Shown here in pieces: positions 1 to 12,462 of a stretch of DNA of 64,000 nucleotides. Position 1 is the stretch's first letter. Every line of letters starts with the position of its first letter. Source of the DNA: Adenanthera pavonina (taxonomy: Eukaryota > Streptophyta > Magnoliopsida > Fabales > Fabaceae). Under the pieces are notes generated by a model that saw only the letters and a list, made by a program, of their open reading frames with translations, ran no database searches and had not been told where the DNA came from. The position numbers and the translations under genes are program-made. The stretch covers positions 30,873,001 to 30,937,000 of the forward strand of contig JAIVEN010000007.1 of assembly GCA_026686845.1 (NCBI GenBank), written 5' to 3'.

Positions 1-812
1 AAATTTTTATATTTCAAAATATAAGAGATACATAAAGTTTGTCTAGTCTATTAAATGATATTTTTTAAAAGTATCTTTAATTAAAATAATATATTTTTAA
101 TATAATTTATTTATATAATTGCATGAAGAAAAAGTTATTAATATTAAATAAGAATATTTTTAGATATTATTTTATATTTTAGACATATTTATTGTTTTTT
201 TAATATATATAATTTTATTTTTTATTTTTTATATTAAAAAACAGATGGAGGAGTATATGATATGATTATAGCTTTGTAATGAATGAACCCGAGGAATTGT
301 TGACAAAAGAACCCGAGGAATAAAAAATCCAATATCACCGAAAAAGAGCGCGGAACTCAAACTCATTTAATTTTAATTTCCCCGTAAAATGTTTTCAAGT
401 CCGCTCTGATTTTCTATGCAGGGGAATTTTTTTAATATATTTATTTAATCCACAAATAAAATTAAAAAATTTTATTATTTAATATTTTAGAACTTATTAG
501 TAAAAAAAGATAATAAACAGTATAGCGCGCTCGAGCCCATAACCCAGTGTCGGGTCCAACCTTAGCTCCGCTCCATCATCTAACCCGCCGTGATCGCTTC
601 GACAACGACCCTTCGCCACCGTGTGGGTTCTCTTCTTCAGAGCTCACCTCATCCACATTCCAATCCTTTGACGCCACCATTTGGTTGGTGTTGCATCATC
701 GCTCTCAGCTGATTCGGGCGCTGTTCTGAGTTCTCGTTCGACGTTCGCTTTCAACTTTGGGATTTTCTCATTTTTCTGGATCTCGGTAGTTCGATTCCGG
801 TGCAAACTGGCT
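1..812 (+). promoter_or_regulatory. Upstream region and 5' leader of the EML gene
   Basis: Bases 1-500 are very AT-rich with no coding signal. They include a 12-base direct repeat (gaacccgaggaa) at about 285 and 309. From about 530 the base composition rises in G+C and C/T-rich leader-like sequence runs to the ATG at 813, as is common for plant 5' leaders. No convincing TATA box was picked out. The leader boundary is inferred from composition only. Confidence 0.4.
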
Positions 813-3800
813 ATGGACTACGAGCCATACGATAGTAGTGGTGAGCTTGCTAGAAAGTTGTTTTCTTTATCTCGTATTTCATCAAGATTTGGAATTCTTT
901 TCGGTTTGTACTTTAGGGTTAGGGTTCTTACAGTTTTTTATTACTGTTCTCTTGCTTGAGCATTTTTGTGCTTTAAAATTTGATTTTTTAGCGTTTGTGA
1001 ACGGGAATGAACTTTAAATGGCACCAATTATCTTGGGTTGATTTGTGTAGTTGCTGAATCTTGTTGTTTCTTGTAGTCTCTGTCGGGGGTAACAGTGATT
1101 AGTTTTGACTTTATTTGATCGAAGAGTCATAGAAGTTGCGTATTCTCTGGCATTCACCAGTCTTTCTTCTGAAATTACATCAAGGAACTGAAGAAGTGGT
1201 ATTTGGTCGACAGTATAATTCAATCTTTGGTTCTAAAGGATTAGAACTGTTATTTTGAAAGGATGGAGGTGCTATATTTGTCTCAACTATCTATCTTCTC
1301 ATCCGATTCAGAGAATTTAGCTAGTTTAACAAATAAATTTAAAGCTACACTTTATCTTTCTAAGACATTGGATAGCTGACAAGTCATAGGACGTAGACAT
1401 TTTGTAAAAAGTTTTGGTTGTGCATTTTTAAATACTAGCGTTATACGGATCAGGAAGTAGTTTCATACTTTTCAAGCCTTAAAATGATAATGGAAACCCA
1501 CAAAGAAGTTGGAACAAGTAACTGGATTTAATTTATTCTCCTTTTAGCTAGGAACTGGGATCCCTTATCAAGAAAGCGTGAGGAAGAATGAGTAGAGGAA
1601 ACAAAGACAAGGGAAAGAGATGTGGAGAAGGATTGATTTGAGATAAAGAAGAATATTGCAGCTTATATGCTAGGAGCACTTTTTCTATATTATTAGTTAT
1701 AAATTATAAATTCTCCTTTTAATGAAGTATTTTGACAGTGAAGATCCTCAAGCATGTTTGTTCTCTGCTTCACTTTTTGTTCAATATTGTTAGTTCATAT
1801 GTTATGGATAGTAATTCTGATTTAGACTCAAATTCAGAAAGGTGGACTCTCTTTTAAACGTTTTCTGTTTGACAGTAGGCATACATGGTGAAAAATTGGT
1901 GGTTTGAATTATAAATTTCCCTCTGGTGTGGATTTCATGGATAGTTTTGGAGATCATTTTGTGTCCCCACATTGCTACTTGCAACTCTTAATGTACAAAA
2001 ATATCCATTACAATGCATTTCTTGTGTGTGAGATAGCTTTTTCCCAGCACTGAGAAAAATATGATAGATGTATATGTTGTGACTTAATGGTCCAATCTTA
2101 TGATTGCAGGAACTGATGATGATCTTCCACCAACACACCAAAATAGGATTCCCAGAGGGGGACGTCTTGCAGCGAATGGAAGATCTGCTGTTGGGTCAGT
2201 TCCATATCCTAGGATGTATGGTGAAACTGATATGGAAGCTCAAATTCACCAACTTGAGCAGGAAGCATACAGTTCGGTTCTACGAGCATTCAAAGCCCAA
2301 GCTGATGCCATTACTTGGGTACATTCTGTCATTTTGTTTCCTGAATTCTATTCTAATATTTTGTAAATTTGTTTGATCAGGTTTAAATGACTGCTACATG
2401 ACATGTATTTTCTTCAGGAGAAGGAAAGTTTGATTACAGAACTTAGAAAAGAGCTGAGGTTATCAAATGAAGAACATAGGGAACTTCTAGGTCGGGTTAA
2501 TGCAGATGATGTCATACGAAGGATAAGGTCTGATAAAATTGAGAAACAAGTTTTCTTGTTGGCACAAGCTTAATAAGTTAGGTTTTCATTGAATTTTCAA
2601 CACATGCACTCTTTTATTCTGTTGATTAACAATACTTTATTGGCTTTCACATTAGGGAGTGGAGACAGGCTGGCGGCCATCAACCTGGCTTTCTGAGTAC
2701 TGGTCAGTCTATTCATGATTCGATTCCCAGTCCTACAGTATCTGCATCCCGTAAGAAGCAGAAGATGACACAGCCCGTACCATCACAATCTTATGGTGGG
2801 CCATCTCAACCTTTCCACCCACAAACAGTGGCTGCACCCCACCAGCCATCTTCATCTGCAGCAAAACGAGGATCTGTTTCTGGATCCAAGGGAAAGAAGA
2901 ACAAATCTGTGAGTAAATATAACAATTTAGCATACTAGAGCCATATTTGCATCCTTTTAGTGTGTTTGGTTTGACCAACTAGCAGCTTCTTATTGAAGCT
3001 TTAGCTGCTCGTTAATAAATTATTAGAAAACAGAGTAATACATCAATAGAATATTTTCTTACTTCATTATCATTATGGTGTTTCTTTTGTTCACATATTT
3101 TTCAGGGTCAACTATTACCTGGCGTCTCTTCAATGAAGCAATACGCCTCCTCAGGACCAGGAGGAAGGAATCAAATCACCAATAGAGTTTCTTCTGGTGC
3201 CGTCGTGGGTGAGCCTGCTGAGAGTGCTACATTTGATCAATTGATTGGTAGGAGAGTACGGACCAGGTGGCCTGATGACAATAATTTTTATGAAGCTGTT
3301 ATCACTGACTACAATCAAGCTGAGGTACTAACAGCCCCCATCACATCGGAGTTAGAATTTCTTTTAATATTAAGATGATGTCTTTCTTATGCTCCTAACT
3401 CTTCAGGGTCGACATGCTCTGGTCTATGACATGGGGACTGCCAATGAAACATGGGAATGGGTTAATCTAGCAGAGGTATATCTGATGCTTTTGACCTGAT
3501 TACTAAATGATGTTTGGAATTTGTTTGCGAAACTTGAACACACCCCCTGCCCCAAAAAAAAAAAAAATCACTACACACACACACAACAAAAGAAGCATTT
3601 CACCCCCCTGATATTGTCTTTTTTATTTTGTTTAGAGCTGCACTTTCCTTGCAAACATCAAGAGTGTTTTTGCATTTTTATGGCAGCATTATTTTTTCCC
3701 TCTAATTTCATAGTCATTACAATGAACATATCACTAGATTGAATGGGAAATTTGTATTCAATGGAACATAGAATTCAAGTATAGAAAAATCAAGACGGTC

Positions 3801-5600
3801 AATTTTGAAGTAACAGTTGGAAGTTCTAATTAATCAATGCATGTGTATGGGAATGATAATTTTAATTTTAAATTTTATACGACTAGATCTATTAGAGAAA
3901 ACTTTTAATTTTTTAGTTTTTACTTAACTTCCAAATTCGATTTAATGCTCTTGGATATGTATTAGTATATTAGAAAAGCTAAAAAGGATTCTTACAATTA
4001 TTTTTAGTTAAAAATGATCTCTTTATTTGGAAACTTAGGGGCTATCGTTAAAAACAATAAAACTGAAGAGTCTATCAACTTCCATTAGGAAATTTTTTTG
4101 GCAGGACTTTCCTTGCTTTTATCATTGAATCAATTAATAAACTGTACTCTTTTTGTTATTTGTTTATCATATTTTAATTTGCTTTAACTGTAACACTTCC
4201 TGAATTTTTGGTGGCTTTTTGTTTGCAAGTAAGGCGAGAAATTTGCAAAATTGGAGATCTGTTTATGTATCTTATTTGTTAAATAATATCTGAGAAAAGT
4301 TTCTAGGAATGCAGTTTTGATATGTTTGATGCTTGTTAGTACTTCATTGTTTTTACTTATGTAGATACAGTATTCTAACTGCAGATCTCTCCTCAAGATA
4401 TTCAATGGGTTGGTGAGGATCCAGGAATCAAACACCGGGGGGGCTATGGTGGTTCTGGTCATGGGATGAATAGGTCTGTAGGCCGTGATAGTGTTCCAGG
4501 AACTGGAAGAGGTAGAGGAGGCACTAAGGGGCAATCCAGGAAAGATATTTTGCCTTCACAGAATGGCATTGGGAAGAAGGGTCCAGATGATATACAAATA
4601 CTTCATACAGATACACTAATCAAGGAGGTAACTGCAAACACTTTTAATTGGACATTCTTTGATTGAAATTGGTTGATTGCTTTTGAATATATATTAATAA
4701 TTTTCTGGTGAACTTGGACAGGTTGAGAGGGTTTTTAGTGCAAATCATCCTGATCCCGCAGAAATTGAGAAAGCCAAGAAAGTATTGAAGGTATGAGACA
4801 TAAAAACCTCCCTCATACACGCACACACAGGAGTAAATCCACTTGCTGACTTTTTTTTATTTTTCTTGCAACGGATTTATGTTAATAGTTGATCAACAAC
4901 TCATTCAATGCAGGAGCATGAGCAAGCTCTTATTGATGCAATTGCTAGAATTGCAGATCTTTCTGATGGAGAAAGCGGTACTTTTCTTTTTATCATATTT
5001 CATGGCATATTTTGTGAGCATTGTCATTCCACAAGTAGTCCTCTACTAGGGTTTCAAATGTGTCTATTCTTTCTATAGTCCTAAGTACTCATCATAATAA
5101 ATTGAAATTTTCGTTGACACGAGACAATATTTCTGCTCATGCAATATGGAGTGGGTTCCAATAAAAATGAAAGGTTCATGATTAATTCAAGTCACTTGGG
5201 TTATTTGGGGGAATAGTTATTCAATTATAATGCTGATTGTCACTGTCGAAGTAGTGTGATAAAGACATGAAAACGCTTTTTATCCCCTGGTAAATCGACT
5301 GGATACTTACACATATATAGACGAGAAGAGGACTTAAGTTGAAGTATTTCAGGTTTTGTTATCGCATTCCTTAATAAAAACAAAGCATGGGGATGTTTTT
5401 TACAGTCCAATATATCACTAATAGAGCAATTCCTTTAGAGAATCAAACAATTAAAGGACTTTACTTAAGCTTGTTTCTAGATAGCAGAACTGTTGATTCT
5501 AAACTGAACTATTTATACCTGCACTCTTAATGTTATAAATGTTTGCTTAGATGAGGGGGGCCGCCATTTCTCACATGCTCAATCGATGGATCGAGAATGA
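813..5600 (+). CDS. EML: EMSY-LIKE (EML) chromatin protein, ENT + Tudor/Agenet domains
   Basis: Ten coding exons, all phase-consistent: 813-840, 2110-2318, 2418-2527, 2656-2908, 3106-3324, 3407-3475, 4385-4627, 4722-4790, 4914-4977, 5551-5600; 1314 nt, 437 aa. The protein starts MDYEPYDSSGTDDD, an N-terminus I recall from plant EML proteins. An ENT domain (about residues 51-138, starting MEAQIHQLEQEAY) is followed by a basic Ser/Pro linker, a Tudor/Agenet-like domain (about 244-300; GRRVRTRWPDDNNFYEAVI then YDMGTANETWEWV), a Gly/Arg patch and a C-terminal helical segment (about 375-420). Plant EML proteins are nuclear; the Tudor-like fold is thought to read histone marks, and family members act in immunity and seed development (family knowledge). 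Every intron is GT-AG; intron 1 (1269 nt) follows only 28 coding bases. The ENT domain is split across exons 2-4. No truncation. Which of the Arabidopsis EML1-4 is the closest counterpart was not settled. Confidence 0.95.
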
Positions 5601-6269
5601 CAAAAGGATTTTATAACCCCTTTGTAGAATGGGCAGAGATATTTACATTATTTTGGTGGCAAGCATACTCATTGGGGAAAGTGGACTTCTCTTGGTGTAG
5701 AAAGAGTGAGTGACTTCTCTTGTTGTACAATGCCGTACAATATGTTTCCCTAACACATGATAGATAGCTCTCTAGGCTTGGGTTTTGTGGATTAGGATGA
5801 CAGTTATTGTAGCTTGATAATAATAATTATTTTGTTAAGGTAACAAATTGACATAGGACCGACCAGCTGATGCTTTGTGTAATACTTTCTTATCAGTGAT
5901 CATCACATGTGATATGATAGTGTATAAATCTGATCCTCTTGTTTCCTTCTTGTTTTCTTCATGACGTTTTTTCTCCTTGGTCCGAGACTTTTTCTTTTTC
6001 TTTTTTTTTTTGTTTGGGACATATTTCTAGTGAGAAAAGTAAGGCTTAGTTTTTCTGTCTCATCTTGAGGATTTGCAATTATTTCATTTTTTAGATATTG
6101 TGCTTTCTTTCCATTTTCGTCACCAAGGTGTCCAAAAAAGGCAACTTTGATTGAGTGAACTGCAACAGAAACAAAAACCAAAAAGGTGTTGAGGAGAAAA
6201 GGAGAAAATGAAAGGAAAAGGCTGCCGTTAATGTATTGGAAAACTTACTAATCCAGAAAGCTTCCACGT
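5601..6269. other. EML 3' flank, no gene seen
   Basis: Sequence after the EML stop codon, AT-rich with poly-T runs near 5995-6012. No reading frame here has recognisable protein content. It probably holds the EML 3' UTR at its left end, but no clear AATAAA signal could be fixed. Confidence 0.5.
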
Positions 6270-6640
6270 CTACCATTTCTGTAGCAGGCTTCTGTGCATT
6301 GTGAGTGAAGATCTGGGAGAGATACCAACCACTAGGATCACATTAAGTGCGAACGACCAGATTGGAGGAAGCAGGACCCACAAAAAGCCTTTAATTGCGT
6401 GAGTAATCATTGATTTGATAATTTGACTTAGAATGGCATAGACTAATACTGTTATGGAGAAAATCGTCATGATAAGAGGGCATTCTGAGGGGTTGGTGCC
6501 ACAGTTTGTATACTTCATTCGCATCAAAGTCACCAGCAACCCAGTGATATAAGCATAATATGTGTGCCATTGGCATGCAGGGATGATGAGAGATACACGT
6601 AGTAAAGGAAATGTCAGAATCGATATTGAAAAGCACCCAA
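6270..6640 (-). pseudogene. Hydrophobic membrane-protein-like ORF with an apparent frameshift
   Basis: On the minus strand one frame encodes about 110 residues with two or three hydrophobic segments (for example IFSITVLVYAILSQ and LLPPIWSFALNVILVVG), ending at a stop at 6270-6272. Toward its 5' side this frame runs into a TAA near 6640, while an adjacent frame carries on a similar hydrophobic reading (FVFCIFLNSFWV). This is what one frameshift in a decayed gene would give. There is no good ATG or splice acceptor at the 5' side. I do not recognise the family. It could equally be a chance hydrophobic ORF; AT-rich DNA easily gives Phe/Ile/Leu runs. Confidence 0.25.
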
Positions 6641-8427
6641 AAAGAATTTAAGAAAATGCAGAAAACAAATAAAGAGGTTGTAGTGAGCAGAGCAGTAATT
6701 TATAAACTCGGTGATGGGGTAGAGTACTAGGAGGTTGTGTGGTACTGTTGGTTAAGATGGAAGAAGCTTGAGATGAAAGAAAATGGATCTGCGAGAGAAC
6801 CTAAGATGTAAACCAAGGGGTGTTGATCTGTGAAGTTGATGGAAGGCAAGAGACTAACGTAATTTCTCAGCAGATCGTATGAAGTAGTCACTAATATGCA
6901 ATCCACTCTTTTGTCTCTATTTGTGGAACAAGGATTATAAATAAAGATTCTTAATTTGGGCAAAGTCAAGAAAACGCCAACAAAAATCCGGAGATCATGG
7001 ATGACGGATTGTGACTGGATTTGTAATAATAAATCACTACCACGTCATGTAATGTCACCGAATCAGAAACTTGGGCACGTGCTCACATCATCAATATATA
7101 AATATAATAGGTAGTTGGTTACTAGTATTATTCACAAGTCAGGAATGAATCATTTCTTTCGGACTCCTCCATACAGTTCTTTTTATTTTTCAATCTTTTT
7201 CTATACATTTTATTAATATAGGGTAGTAAGAAATTCTGAACAGAAAAATTCAAAGCTGACAGACTAATAATATATCATGGAATGTGGATTATTAAATTGG
7301 GAATTTATTGGTTGGGATCTCATTCTTAGTTTAATTACAGAAGATCACTAACTGGTTGATTTGGAATTGGATTCAATAAAAAGCAAACTCAGCAAAAGGC
7401 GTTAAGAGCCTATTCAACGTAGTCTTTTTGTAGCTCAGATATGAATCACACTATTGTCATCTCATACGTCCATTTGTCTGAGTTGCATGTTTGCGATAAA
7501 CTTTCACTGCTTCTTACTAAATTCTTCTCGTATTAAATCCAAATTAAATCTAGGTCAACATAGTCATAGATAGGGTACTATAATTATGCAAGAAGCAGAG
7601 GATCAAACATTTTGTGACGAGTTGAATATCTATCTTGATCAATTGGCAAGGTAGACGACATATTTCATGTTCAAAGTGGACTTACACAATTAATTGCTAT
7701 ATTGTGGATTGAAATCTCGTATTAGTACACTCCTCTTTGTATATACAATATAACAGACTAATTACATGTAAGGAAATTCTGGAAAAGAACCGGAAATATT
7801 TTTTACTTTGAAGATTTTTTAAATTATGAAAGGAAAAATTGAAAAAAAAATATTTTTTTAAATTTTATTTTCTCTTCACTCAAATTTAATTTACCGTCCT
7901 CGAATTCAGATGATACAGATCTAATTACTTCTTTTAGCTATCTTCACTAAATTTTAGGCTCCTGCAAAAACAAAACAGCAGAAATATGTCTATGAACCCT
8001 TTTATTGTTGATGTAATCATTTGAATCTGATGGGCTTCTCATAATTTAAGGAGATTTAAAGTTAAAATAATATCAAAATATAATTTATGCTCGTGGGGGC
8101 CAAATAAAGCTATCAAGAAAATAAAAAATACATACATACATATATATATATATAAAAGAAATAATATGCAAGCAATCAAAGGCAACAAGTACTAGCTAGC
8201 TTCGCCTCCGTATGAAAATATCACTACAAAGCTTCCCATAGGCCATGTTTACATTACAGTTTTAACCAAGTAACAATGAAGAAAATGAAGACTTTTCTAG
8301 GTAAAGGTCGATCCATCTACAACATCTAAATAAATATAACTGGGGTATAACAAGAGAGAGAAAGAAATACTTACTACCTTTGACTTGTGACAATAATATA
8401 CAAAACCAACCACCAAGAAACCGCATA
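6641..8427. other. Intergenic region between EML and the bromodomain gene
   Basis: No gene supported. A G-box core CACGTG lies at 7076-7081, with a second ACGT element (CCACGTCA) at about 7040-7047 and a TATATAAATA string near 7095. No ORF follows the TATA-like string on either strand. An alternating (AT)n tract lies near 8140-8155. The right end (about 8270-8427) should be 3' UTR of the minus-strand bromodomain gene. Confidence 0.4.
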
Positions 8428-11400
8428 TTACTTCCTAGATCGCTTCTTGGGCCTTCTATCCTTTCCACTGCTTTCCCTCCCTCGCTTTGCAGAAACTGCA
8501 TTACTAGGTTCTGCCACCTTCTTCGGAGGCCGCCCTACGCTCCTCCTAGATTGACTACTATTCTCATTCTCATTCTTTTTATCGCCGGAGCTGCTACTTC
8601 CTCCGCCGTGCTTGGACCCTTTTTCTTTCCCTTTATCCCCTTTTCCACTACTCATCATCTTCTTCTGATCTTTCCCACTAACCCCACCTTTGCTACTATT
8701 ACCACCACCACTTCTCAATGCCTCTGCCGGAGCACTTCGCTTTATCCTTTTCAAGAAATCCGCCGCCGCACTCCTCTTTTTATCTGTTGCCGCGGAGCCC
8801 TCTGTTTTGCTCTTATCTGATTTTGGAGTCTCTGGAGGCCTGCTGGCCGTGCCTCCCTTCTTGTTGGAGTTGCCACTGATGTTTTTGTTGCTTCTTCTCA
8901 GGCTTCTTACTCCAGTGACTGACTTTTCCTTTTTCTTGGGAGGTTCATCATCTGTATCAGAAGAAGATGGCTTCAGTGGGGGTTTTGGATCTGAAGCTGG
9001 CTTCTTCTTTTCGTGGCTTGTGAGGTCAACCTTTTGGCCAAAGGTAGTGGAGGACGTAGAAGGTTTAGCTGAAAATGAACTGCGTTTCCGGCAGACCAAT
9101 ATAGGAGCAGAAGCTTTGTGTTTTGAGAGCAGAGAATCAGGGTTTGGTTTTGATGAAGATGATGGGTTTGGTGGGACTGAATCTTGGTTTCTGGGAGGTG
9201 GCTCAGGTTGGGTCATCAGAATGCGGTGCTTGATCTCGGCGGATACAAGGTGGCCCAACTGCTGTGCAGTGCGTGATTCGGCAGAGTCTTTGGGGAAGAC
9301 GGCGGTAGCGTTGGTGAACAGGAGGAGGAGATCACGGAAGAAGGCTTGAGCGCAGCGGGAATAAGTTCCGATTCGGAGCCGCCGTTGTATGGTTTCAAAA
9401 TCTATTTGCTGTCGTACTATGTTCTTGTAATTTTCTGACTCCTGCATTATTTTAAGACACTACAAATGACTAAATTGCTAAATAAAGCCAAGCCCACCTC
9501 GAATCCGATTAGGATTAAGTGGAGTTTTCTTTATTTATTTTCTTTTTAACACGTGGCATGGATGTCCTGCTAAAAAGAATCCAAGGGCTAACTGCCAAAT
9601 CAAAGTTAGGTACCCTTCATAAATATTTATAAAACCCAACAAAAATAAATAAATAAATTAATTAATATTAATATTTTTATAATTATCATTTATGAATATT
9701 TATTCAGCTCGAAAATAAAAACATAATAGTAATTTTTATGTTAAATATTTTCTCTCTCTTTTTTTCTTAATTTTTTATACCATACACCAAACAACTCTAA
9801 ACTCAGTCATTATTAAAATATTAAATCAAGAAAGACACACAATTGTCCCAAACTTTCTAACAAGTTTGCACTCTGCAGTTTACATGTTCACCCCATAAAA
9901 CTATGGTTGTAAACATTAGGTAGAAGAGGCCAGTTTAACTAATGTCAAGAATTAATAAAAATTAATTATAAATAAATAAAATCAATAAAAAATTATAACA
10001 ATCAATTTTTTTATTCTTTATATAATATTGATATAAAAAATTAAAACATCAATTTAAAACACTTTTAAAAGAGTTCCTCGAATAGAGTGTCGGAACCCAA
10101 AGTAGACCAAATACATAATGGTTATTAAACATATATATATATAATAAAATTTATAGTAAACCATACTCTTTGTGTTATAAATAATACAACTTCATCTAAT
10201 GTAAAGGCAAATATATTATATGTCTAATTATAACTAATTTTATAACAATTTAATAACAACAAATTTAATTATAATAGCATTGCTTAAAATATATATTTAA
10301 CTTTATTCCATTAATTAATTGTTGGAAAACTTCATGTGCCATTAAAAAGTAGTCCATAGTCCTTGTTTAATTTTTCAGAAGTGTTGAACATAAGTTATTC
10401 TTTAGCGACTAAAATAAATTAATATTTTATTTAGATGAATTATATTTGAGATTTTTTTTTATTTTAAATTTACATCCAATTATTTATTTTAAAAGAAAGG
10501 ACAATTTTGCATTGTCTCATGATCTATCCTCCACGCCCCCCCAATCCAATATGACCTTAGGAAGGACTAATATGATGATGATGATGATTATTATTATTAT
10601 TAGTAAACTAGTAGAAGGTACAATGTTCCACTTCCAACCAGCTCAAATTCTATGCATTGCATGAACGCAAAATCTAGTTTATAATAAGTTGCACTTAGGT
10701 TCTATACAATGCAAAAAGCCCATCTAATTATAAATTAAAATTGTTAAATATAAACTTTCAACATAATAAATTAAATGCACGCAAAGATATCTACAAGCAT
10801 CAAATCAGAGTTATATAAATGAAAAATCTTTTAATCATTTGTCATCAAACTAAATTTTTGAATCTGTTGTACTATGCATAGAGGATAAAGCCTTGAAAGC
10901 CACGCTGTTAATAAATCCTTATGAACAATAAAGCTTCAACTGGCTGACTTATGTGCGTATATATATTGATGATTGATGACAAATTTTTTTCAATTTACAT
11001 TGATGACAATTTTTTATGCAAATATTTTTCCTCATGGCCCAAGTAAATCGTATTGAATTATTTATATATATTATATATAAAAAAAGAAAAAAAAAAAGAA
11101 ATCGTAGAACTTTTTTGAAATTTGTACAGCCGTACTCGGATCAAATGAAGTTTTCGGTTCGCAAAACAAATTGGAGGATTTGTTTTTGTCCAAACAATGA
11201 AAAGATTTTAAGGTTTGAAATTTTTAAAAGTTTTTTTATTTCAAGAAACATATTTGAAATACCCACTTTATCCATGCAAACAAGATTTAGATCAGGTACC
11301 CGGCTATCGAGACGGCGCTCGAACAACGAACTGTGATCGTGACCTTTGACTAAATCCAACACACTGATCAAGGGCTGAGATTTCGCAGCAATCTCATCGT

Positions 11401-12462
11401 TCTCCGGTGGCTCCTCCTCTTCCTTCCTCCGCCTCGGCTTTCTTCGCCTCGTCAAACTCGCCGAGCTTTGCACCTCACTGCTCTCCCTCGTCCCTCCCTC
11501 GCCACCACCATCCCTCGAGTGCGTCACCGAGTCTCGCAACTCTGACGAGTCTTCCACCTTCCTCTCCTCACTCGGTGGAAGGGAATCACACGGTGGCACT
11601 TTTGCCGCCGCATCGTAGCTTCCGTTATTAGATTCTTCTCCGAACGGATTGGTCTTCCTCTCGACCGCATCCGGTTCATTCGGGCCGGTCTGAACCGTGT
11701 TCGGTTCTAGCTTCACTTCTCCCTCCCCGGTTTTCCCAACGGAAACCGTCGAGTTAGACTCATTAACGGACTGGTTTTCTCGGTCGGATTCGTCACTTGT
11801 TGGTTGCTTAATATTATGATCCTCATCGAGACGCGTCGCCGGTTCGGAACTCGCCGGTTCAGGAACTTTTTCTAGTCCGCCTTTTTTGTCGTTTTGCGGT
11901 CTCGGTCCGCCGTAGTCGGCCAGATCCGGTTTGCCCTCTTCTTCTCCGACGTTCTCCTTCAAGCTCTTCCCTCTCTCTTCCTCCAATCTCTTCACCTTCA
12001 GCTGCAACGACCTTTTCCGGGAAAAATTAGCAAAAGGAAATTTGAAAACAAATTAGATCCAAAATCCAAAAAATCAAGCAAAACATTCAGAATCGCCCAG
12101 CGGAGAGAGATTTACAGAATGGAGACGTCGGAGCAATGGACAGCTTGCTGGAGTTCAGCGACGCGAAGTTTCCTCAATTCGTCAAGCCAGGGGACGTGAT
12201 CGACGTCGTCACCGGCGGCGAGGGTTTCGGGAACGCCGTCGTCGCGGTGGGCGGCGAATCGGCGTTTGAGATCGAGGAATTTCTGGCGGCAGTGGTGGGC
12301 GGTAACGAGGAGGTGAGGGAGGGTGGTCCGGGTCTGAACCTCCACAGCGACGGCGTCCCAATCCTTAAAGCCATGACGCTCGACGGCGCAGGCAAGTAAG
12401 AGCTCCTCCAACGTTCCCCACTTTTGGTGCGGATGATTCTCGGGGCTAGGGTGGTTTTCCAT
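8428..12462 (-). CDS. SANT/MYB-like and bromodomain nuclear protein
   Basis: Three coding exons on the minus strand: 12462-12116, 12011-11300, 9441-8428; 690 aa. The start is the ATG at 12462 (MENHPSPENH). Intron 1 uses the AG at 12013-12012, which gives SILSLQLKVKRLEEER, the continuous coiled coil I recall from Arabidopsis relatives. Domains: SANT/MYB-like (about 13-70; WGTLEELLLACAVERHGF), coiled coil (about 91-135), acidic/Glu-rich linker, bromodomain (about 330-428) split by the 1858-nt intron 2, then a long Lys/Ser-rich tail with a conserved-looking ADFLKRIK motif (580-587), an AT-hook-like GRP core (656-658) and a terminal basic NLS. The family is annotated in Arabidopsis as DNA-binding bromodomain proteins (At2g44430 type) and should act in chromatin. 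The acetyl-lysine Asn of canonical bromodomains is not visible: after TNATAV the sequence reads FPKDS. The gene is adjacent to EML and NTAN1, as in Arabidopsis. Confidence 0.93.
10571..10602. repeat. (ATG)n/(ATT)n compound microsatellite
   Basis: About five ATG units followed by about five ATT units inside intron 2 of the bromodomain gene. It is seen directly in the sequence. Confidence 0.9.

Noticed and set aside
7041..7104. G-box plus TATA as a promoter for a plus-strand gene
   Set aside because: Spacing between the G-box and the TATA-like string is only about 15 bases and no coding frame follows.
8690..9349. Plus-strand ORF of 219 codons
   Set aside because: It lies antisense to exon 3 of the bromodomain gene; its hydrophobic Leu/Phe-rich reading is the complement of the Lys/Ser-rich tail.
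9442..9447. ATG at 9447 as start of a separate 339-aa gene
   Set aside because: The bases ATGCAG are the splice acceptor of the bromodomain exon; joining to the upstream exon restores the bromodomain.
11141..11299. Extension of bromodomain gene exon 2 to the stop near 11141
   Set aside because: Reading through the donor at 11299 leaves the family alignment at RRLDSR; splicing to 9441 restores the bromodomain.
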